Positions 6,437 to 10,120 of a stretch of 10,120 bases of DNA are shown here, in pieces. Below the pieces are notes generated by a model, which was not told the origin of the DNA, did no database searches, and saw only the letters and a list, made by a program, of their open reading frames with translations. The position numbers and the translations under genes were made by a program. The DNA comes from Caldisericota bacterium (GTDB lineage: Bacteria > CAIJMQ01 > JAADFP01), in contig JAADFP010000007.1 of NCBI GenBank assembly GCA_013152825.1, positions 1 through 10,120 of the forward strand. The letters are read 5' to 3'. Positions within the stretch are counted from its first letter, which is position 1, and every line of letters starts with the position of its first letter.

Positions 6437-6444
6437 CGCTTTTG

Positions 6445-6452
6445 GGAGGTGA
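6445..6452 (+). promoter_or_regulatory. Ribosome binding site that sets the GTG start of pilin 2
   Basis: GGAGGTGA precedes GTG 6458, with 8 nt between GGAGG and the start. The longer reading frame from TTG 6422 would begin inside the terminator stem and has no ribosome site, so it is rejected. Confidence 0.75.
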
Positions 6453-6457
6453 AACAA

Positions 6458-6925
6458 GTGAAAAAGCATGGATTTACCTTGATGGAATTGATGATTGTGG
6501 TAAGTGTGCTGGGAATTCTTGCTGCTATTCTCATACCCAATTTCCGGGGAGTCACGGAAGAAGCAAAAAATGCTGCTGCCAAAGCAGATCTTAGAAACCT
6601 TAAAATGGCAATTATTTTATATCAATCGCGTTATAATGTTCTTCCGGATGATTCCAGTTCAGCCAAATTTGAAGAATCCCTGCAGAATTATTCTCCCCGT
6701 ATAGTGGATAGGGTCCCGGTGGATCCCTGGTCCCCTTCAGGAGCAAAGTACCAGTTTGAAGTGGCAGCTGACAATTCTACCTATGCAGTATGGAGTGTAG
6801 GTAAGAATGGAAGCAAGAACTTTACTCTGGGTAGCGATACTTTAACCTTCACTGCCAATGCTGACGATATAGTAGGAACGAACGCGAAAGATATAACCGG
6901 TTCCACCTCCGGCGGGATAATTTAA
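6458..6925 (+). CDS. GspG-like type IV pilin 2
   Basis: A 155-residue prepilin, counted from GTG 6458, with leader MKKHG, cleavage before Phe6 and Glu10 at +5, then a hydrophobic helix LMIVVSVLGILAAILIP. It is the closest paralog of pilin 1: the stretch from NVLPDDSSSAK through DRVPVDPWSPSG is the same except for one Val/Ile change, and the C-terminus again carries an ANADDI site, TNAK and a Ser/Gly tail (TGSTSGG). It has no cysteine. It sits behind the terminator, so it is probably less expressed than pilin 1. It may be an alternative shaft subunit or a product of recent duplication. Pilin 3 follows after 4 nt. Confidence 0.92.
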   Translation: MKKHGFTLMELMIVVSVLGILAAILIPNFRGVTEEAKNAAAKADLRNLKMAIILYQSRYNVLPDDSSSAKFEESLQNYSPRIVDRVPVDPWSPSGAKYQFEVAADNSTYAVWSVGKNGSKNFTLGSDTLTFTANADDIVGTNAKDITGSTSGGII

Positions 6926-6929
6926 GCTT

Positions 6930-7364
6930 ATGCGGCGTGGATTTACTCTACTGGAATTAATGATTGTGGTGGCAGTGTTGGGGATACTGGCGGCAGTATT
7001 GATATTAAATTTACAGGGAATCAGCGGGGATGCTAAAACATCGGTGGCAAAATCTGATTTAAGAACCCTGAAAACAGCTCTTGTTCTTTACGAGAATCAT
7101 TTTAATGCATTCCCTCCTCAAGATGCCTGGGAGAAAGCTCTGCAGGAGGATGAGCCGCGGATTATAGATAGAGTGCCGACAGATCCTTACAACCAGCAAG
7201 GAGGAAAATATATCTACAAGTTAAATACTGATGCCCCGCCAGGAAAAACCTATGTGGTTTTAAGCGTGGGAAAAAATGGTGAGGATGATACCCAGGTTTT
7301 TTATGACCGAGTAGTTAAGGGAAATGATGATTACCTTGTTACAAATGCCAGGAGAATAGAGTGA
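6930..7364 (+). CDS. GspG-like type IV pilin 3
   Basis: A 144-residue prepilin with leader MRRG, cleavage before Phe5 and Glu9 at +5. The hydrophobic helix LMIVVAVLGILAAVLIL ends in Leu where pilins 1 and 2 have the helix-kinking Pro (IPN becomes ILN). The globular part keeps DRVPTDPY, GGKYIYK and LSVGKNG, and ends NDDYLVTNARRIE without the Ser/Gly tail. It is clearly more diverged than pilin 2. ATG 6930 lies 4 nt after the pilin 2 stop and has no clear ribosome site, so translation is probably coupled. Its stop overlaps the next start by 4 nt. Confidence 0.9.
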   Translation: MRRGFTLLELMIVVAVLGILAAVLILNLQGISGDAKTSVAKSDLRTLKTALVLYENHFNAFPPQDAWEKALQEDEPRIIDRVPTDPYNQQGGKYIYKLNTDAPPGKTYVVLSVGKNGEDDTQVFYDRVVKGNDDYLVTNARRIE

Positions 7365-7795
7365 GTAAGCAGGGGTTTACTATCCTGGAACTCCTTATTG
7401 TTATTGGTGTAGTAGGTATATTAGCTGCAGTAAGTATCATCAACCTTACCGGTGTCAAACCCGAAGCTATAAGGGCAAAAGTAATGGCAGACTTGAGAAG
7501 TATTGAAGCTGCAGTATTAACCTACGAAGCCAGGCATTATGTTTTCCCCCCAGTAAATGGCTTCGAGAGTTATCTCCAGAATGACACTCCTCGTCTGCTT
7601 GATAGGGTGCCGGAAGATCCCTGGTCGCCTACTAACGCTAAATATCAATATGATCTGGATACTACCACCACTCCGGGTACTTACCTGCTTTTGAGTGTAG
7701 GCCCTGATGGTTCACGTACTGCTACGGTGGGGAGCGATGTGGTAAACAATGTAGGAGATGATGTGGTAGTTACTAATGCCCGTCAAATTCAATAA
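7361..7795 (+). CDS. GspG-like type IV pilin 4
   Basis: A 144-residue prepilin starting at GTG 7361, which overlaps the pilin 3 stop (GTGA). AGGAGA (7350-7355) is a good ribosome site 5 nt upstream. The leader MSKQG is cut before Phe6 and Glu10 is +5 (FTILE). The helix LLIVIGVVGILAAVSIINL also lacks the Pro of pilins 1 and 2. DRVPEDPWSPTNAKYQYD is close to pilins 1 and 2, and the end reads GDDVVVTNARQIQ, matching pilin 3. It is probably a minor or alternative shaft subunit. A 56-nt gap follows, with no terminator seen. Confidence 0.9.
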   Translation: MSKQGFTILELLIVIGVVGILAAVSIINLTGVKPEAIRAKVMADLRSIEAAVLTYEARHYVFPPVNGFESYLQNDTPRLLDRVPEDPWSPTNAKYQYDLDTTTTPGTYLLLSVGPDGSRTATVGSDVVNNVGDDVVVTNARQIQ

Positions 7796-7851
7796 TGTAC
7801 TCTCTATTAACAGGGCAGGAATAATACCCAGCCTCTGTTGGGAAATTTTCG

Positions 7852-8256
7852 ATGCGGATGCTGAATAATCAAAAAGGTTTTGGGCTGGTAGAGTGTATTC
7901 TTGCTATTTTCATCATTTCTATTGCCTTTGTGGCTATGGTGGACATGTTCAATGTTGCGGCAAATTTTAACAGACGGGCAAAAAGCTGGGCAATTGCCCA
8001 GAGCTTGCTCCAGGAGGGAATGGAGGAGGTAGAAAATAATGGGTATAGCTGGCTAACTGAAGACTGGAGTGATACTGATTTAACCCTGACAGTACCCGGC
8101 GGCTTTCCTCTCAAAGAAAGCAAAGCGTACTGGAGCTGGGTGTCTGATGGTGGAAACCCTCAAGCCTATAAAGAGGTGGAGGTAAGCATTAAGTGGTATG
8201 AAGAAAATGTAACCAGGGAGCTAAAAGCAGTCACCTATCTAAGTGAGCATGAATAG
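7852..8256 (+). CDS. GspI/PilV-like minor pilin
   Basis: A 134-residue prepilin. The leader ends NNQKG, is cut before Phe10, and FGLVE places Glu14 at +5; the hydrophobic segment ILAIFIISIAFVAM (16-29) follows. Size, the AQSLLQEGMEEVEN helix (49-62) and a C-terminal beta strand rich in alternating residues (YKEVEVSIKWYEE) resemble GspI/PilV/PulI-type minor pseudopilins, which help start the filament with J and K. ATG 7852 has a weak GGGA (7840-7843) at 8 nt; ATG 7858 is the alternative. Its place directly before a J-like and a K-like gene supports the I-like role. The exact subfamily is an inference. Confidence 0.8.
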   Translation: MRMLNNQKGFGLVECILAIFIISIAFVAMVDMFNVAANFNRRAKSWAIAQSLLQEGMEEVENNGYSWLTEDWSDTDLTLTVPGGFPLKESKAYWSWVSDGGNPQAYKEVEVSIKWYEENVTRELKAVTYLSEHE

Positions 8257-8259
8257 GTA

Positions 8260-8871
8260 ATGATGTGTAACAAATTATCTCGGCCTTACGGTAGGTATGA
8301 GGGAACACGTACAAAAGATAAGCTGTGGTTTACTTATGCAAACTCCCGGGGAATAACTTTACTGGAACTGCTTATAACCATAGCCGTTTCCGTAATATTA
8401 CTGGGAGCTATGTTTCTTTCTTTTGTGATTGGTTTAAGACGATGGGAAGAAGCCAGCATTAATTCTTTGCTTACCAGGAATGCTCTCTTTTCCCTGGATA
8501 AGATAACAAGGGAGATAAGACAGGCTACTAATTTGTATGAAGCAGAAGCAAATAAGTTAACCATTGATGTGGATATTAATCCCCTTGATTCTAATACCTC
8601 ACCTGAGAGAGTCAGTTATTACCTGGATAGTCTGGACAACACTCTCCTCATGCGGAAAGTATGGGGTGGGGGAGGTAGCCCTGATAAAATACGGGTCTTA
8701 ACGAATAATGTGCATAGTTTGGAATTTACTTATAGGGATGGCAATAATAATACGCTTTCCTTTCCTGTGACTATTTCTGAAGTAAGACTAATAGAAATAA
8801 AGTTGGTCTTGAGGGAAAGCGGCAGAGAATTTTCACTTAGCAATTCAGCATATTTGAGGAATATTCAATGA
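8260..8871 (+). CDS. GspJ/PilW-like minor pilin with long leader
   Basis: A 203-residue prepilin. The cleavage motif SRG-ITLLE gives Ile32 at +1 and Glu36 at +5, followed by a hydrophobic helix (LLITIAVSVILLGAMFL). The region after it, TRNALFSLDKITREIRQAT (72-90), is characteristic of GspJ/PilW proteins. The globular part includes SLEFTYRDGNNN (153-164) and ends in a strand. The 31-residue leader is longer than the usual 6-25. ATG 8260 is only 1 nt from a weak AGGT, so ATG 8263 (4 nt) is about as likely; both lie 3-6 nt after the previous stop. The gene overlaps the next by 4 nt (ATGA), which fits tight co-translation of J- and K-like tip subunits. Confidence 0.82.
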   Translation: MMCNKLSRPYGRYEGTRTKDKLWFTYANSRGITLLELLITIAVSVILLGAMFLSFVIGLRRWEEASINSLLTRNALFSLDKITREIRQATNLYEAEANKLTIDVDINPLDSNTSPERVSYYLDSLDNTLLMRKVWGGGGSPDKIRVLTNNVHSLEFTYRDGNNNTLSFPVTISEVRLIEIKLVLRESGREFSLSNSAYLRNIQ

Positions 8872-10091
8872 ATAAGAAAGGAATTATAGGGATCCTGTCA
8901 CTTTTCCTTATGCTGGTTTTAGTCTTGTTTGGTGCGGCTATTGCCCTGATTACTCGTGCCCATTACAAGAACATGGTGGATAAAGCTGACGGAGTTAAAT
9001 CTTTATACCTGGCCGAAGCGGGAGTAGAAAGAGCCATATGGAAGTTGAATAATGATTCAAGTTCCCAGGATACGGGTATATTGTATTCAAATGAGCCCCT
9101 GGGGGATGGATATTATACAGTGGAAACTTTCTTAGACGGGGTGGATACGGATACCAGGATAACCATACTTTCCACTGGTTTCCTTAAAGGAGGCAGAGGT
9201 AAAAAAAGAGTTAGAAAGAAGATTCTTATTCGTAATCTGGGTTCCATGGGTAGCTTTACCAAGTATGCCCTTTTCTGGGGAAATACTGATGGTGTAGGAA
9301 CTGTCAACATTAACAACAGTGTGGATATAACCCGGTTAGGCAGTGCCTCGGGAGATGTTTTTGCCAATGGAGATATTTCTATTAACCATGCTTCCCGCAT
9401 AGCGCCGGGATTGGTTTACTCAACGGGTACGGTAAGCGGAGGCGGGGTTTATACTCCGGGAGGGGTCCCCAATCCTGTGCCCCAATTTCCTACTCTGGAT
9501 ACTTCTTACTACGATAGTAAGTTAACTATAGCGGGAACGCAGCCTCCGGGAGACTGGAGCCTGAAGGGATCAACTTATAATTTAAATGGTTCTACCCTGT
9601 ACGTAAATGGCAATGTTACCATATGGACTATGGCTGAGTTGATAGGTCCCGGGAGTATCGTGGCTACGGGAAATATAACCCTCAGAAATTCCTCCGATAT
9701 TAGTAATGTTGAACTAATTGCAGGGGGCACCCTGAGAGTTGAAAATGCAGTCAATGTAGGCGGTGATAATCTTCTCTATTCCTCCACAAATATTGTTATC
9801 AGGAATGCGGCCTCAATAACAGGAAATATTCTTTCTCCCGGTAATATTACTATCGAAAATAGTGCAGAAGTGAGAGGAATTGTTTACAGTGGAGGCACTA
9901 CCCAGTTGAGAAATTCTGCCCGTATCCAGGGAAGTATTATCTCCGATGAATTTTCTGGTGGCACCATAACCAATGCCGTACATATAATTCATGATAATGC
10001 TTATATTCCCTCTTCTCCTCTTCCCGGACTGGGAGGAGGAAGTACTACTGAGGTTATTTCACTTGGCTTCGAAGAGCTTCCCCTGGATTAG
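8868..10091 (+). CDS. GspK/PilX-like minor pilin with C-terminal beta-helix domain
   Basis: A 407-residue protein. The N-terminus MNKKG-IIGILSLFLMLVLVLFGAAIALITRA is a prepilin-like leader and helix that lacks Glu at +5, as GspK does. A PilX-type segment follows (LYLAEAGVERAIWKLN, 47-61). From about 145 to 375 the sequence changes to repeated short strands of the type I-x-(R/E)-N-(S/A)-x-x-I, with Asn at 150, 173, 274, 293, 313, 331, 349 and 369. The last six are spaced 18-20 residues, as in a right-handed beta-helix or bactofilin-like stack. A Pro-rich linker (200-210) interrupts it. The tail ends EELPLD. GAGGA (8856-8860) is a good ribosome site. Position behind I- and J-like genes fits a filament-tip subunit; a surface or adhesive role for the helix is inference. 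Confidence 0.8.
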   Translation: MNKKGIIGILSLFLMLVLVLFGAAIALITRAHYKNMVDKADGVKSLYLAEAGVERAIWKLNNDSSSQDTGILYSNEPLGDGYYTVETFLDGVDTDTRITILSTGFLKGGRGKKRVRKKILIRNLGSMGSFTKYALFWGNTDGVGTVNINNSVDITRLGSASGDVFANGDISINHASRIAPGLVYSTGTVSGGGVYTPGGVPNPVPQFPTLDTSYYDSKLTIAGTQPPGDWSLKGSTYNLNGSTLYVNGNVTIWTMAELIGPGSIVATGNITLRNSSDISNVELIAGGTLRVENAVNVGGDNLLYSSTNIVIRNAASITGNILSPGNITIENSAEVRGIVYSGGTTQLRNSARIQGSIISDEFSGGTITNAVHIIHDNAYIPSSPLPGLGGGSTTEVISLGFEELPLD

Positions 10092-10102
10092 GCCATATTA
10101 AT

Positions 10103-10120
10103 AGACTATAGACCATAGAC
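10103..10120 (+). repeat. AGACTNTAGACCATAGAC repeat, copy 2 (cut by window edge)
   Basis: It matches 878-895 at 17 of 18 bases and starts 12 nt after the last stop codon. The array may continue to the right. No terminator hairpin is visible between the stop and this repeat. Confidence 0.6.

Noticed and set aside
6422..6457. Extension of pilin 2 upstream to TTG 6422
   Set aside because: It would start within the terminator stem without a ribosome site; GTG 6458 has a good one and gives a normal 5-residue leader.

Overview
The window is a bacterial chromosomal segment of moderate GC with Shine-Dalgarno-led genes, all on the + strand. I cannot name the species. The mix of genes, the type IV filament cluster and the short repeat families between genes suggest an uncultured, probably environmental bacterium, but this is an inference from style and not an identification.

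Layout. Positions 3-863 hold the 3' end of a transporter gene: the last membrane helices of an APC-type amino acid permease joined to a cytoplasmic PTS EIIA-like domain. Positions 864-1352 are a gene-free patchwork of short repeats and hairpins. Next come two housekeeping genes, thiL (thiamine monophosphate kinase) and tsaE (ATPase for tRNA t6A modification), only 3 nt apart.

A strong sigma70-like promoter overlaps the tsaE stop codon and opens a block of nine filament genes running to 10091: pilB (assembly ATPase), pilC (inner membrane platform), four tandem GspG-like pilins, a GspI/PilV-like minor pilin, a GspJ/PilW-like minor pilin, and a GspK/PilX-like protein whose C-terminal part is a predicted beta-helix. 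The order ATPase, platform, major pilins, then I-J-K-like minors fits a complete filament and its priming tip. PilB would power polymerisation through PilC, the GspG-like proteins would form the shaft, and the I/J/K-like proteins would form the initiating tip, with the beta-helix exposed at the end. No prepilin peptidase, retraction ATPase, secretin or PilM/N/O gene lies here, so type IV pilus and type II secretion cannot be separated from this window.

Expression looks graded. There is a 190-nt leader with possible alternative hairpins before pilin 1, a very strong ribosome site for pilin 1, and a textbook intrinsic terminator right after pilin 1. Pilin 1 is therefore probably the abundant subunit and the rest are made by read-through. 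A short TAGACCATAGAC-type repeat occurs both after the permease gene and at the right window edge, so the thiL-tsaE-pil block is bracketed by the same repeat family.
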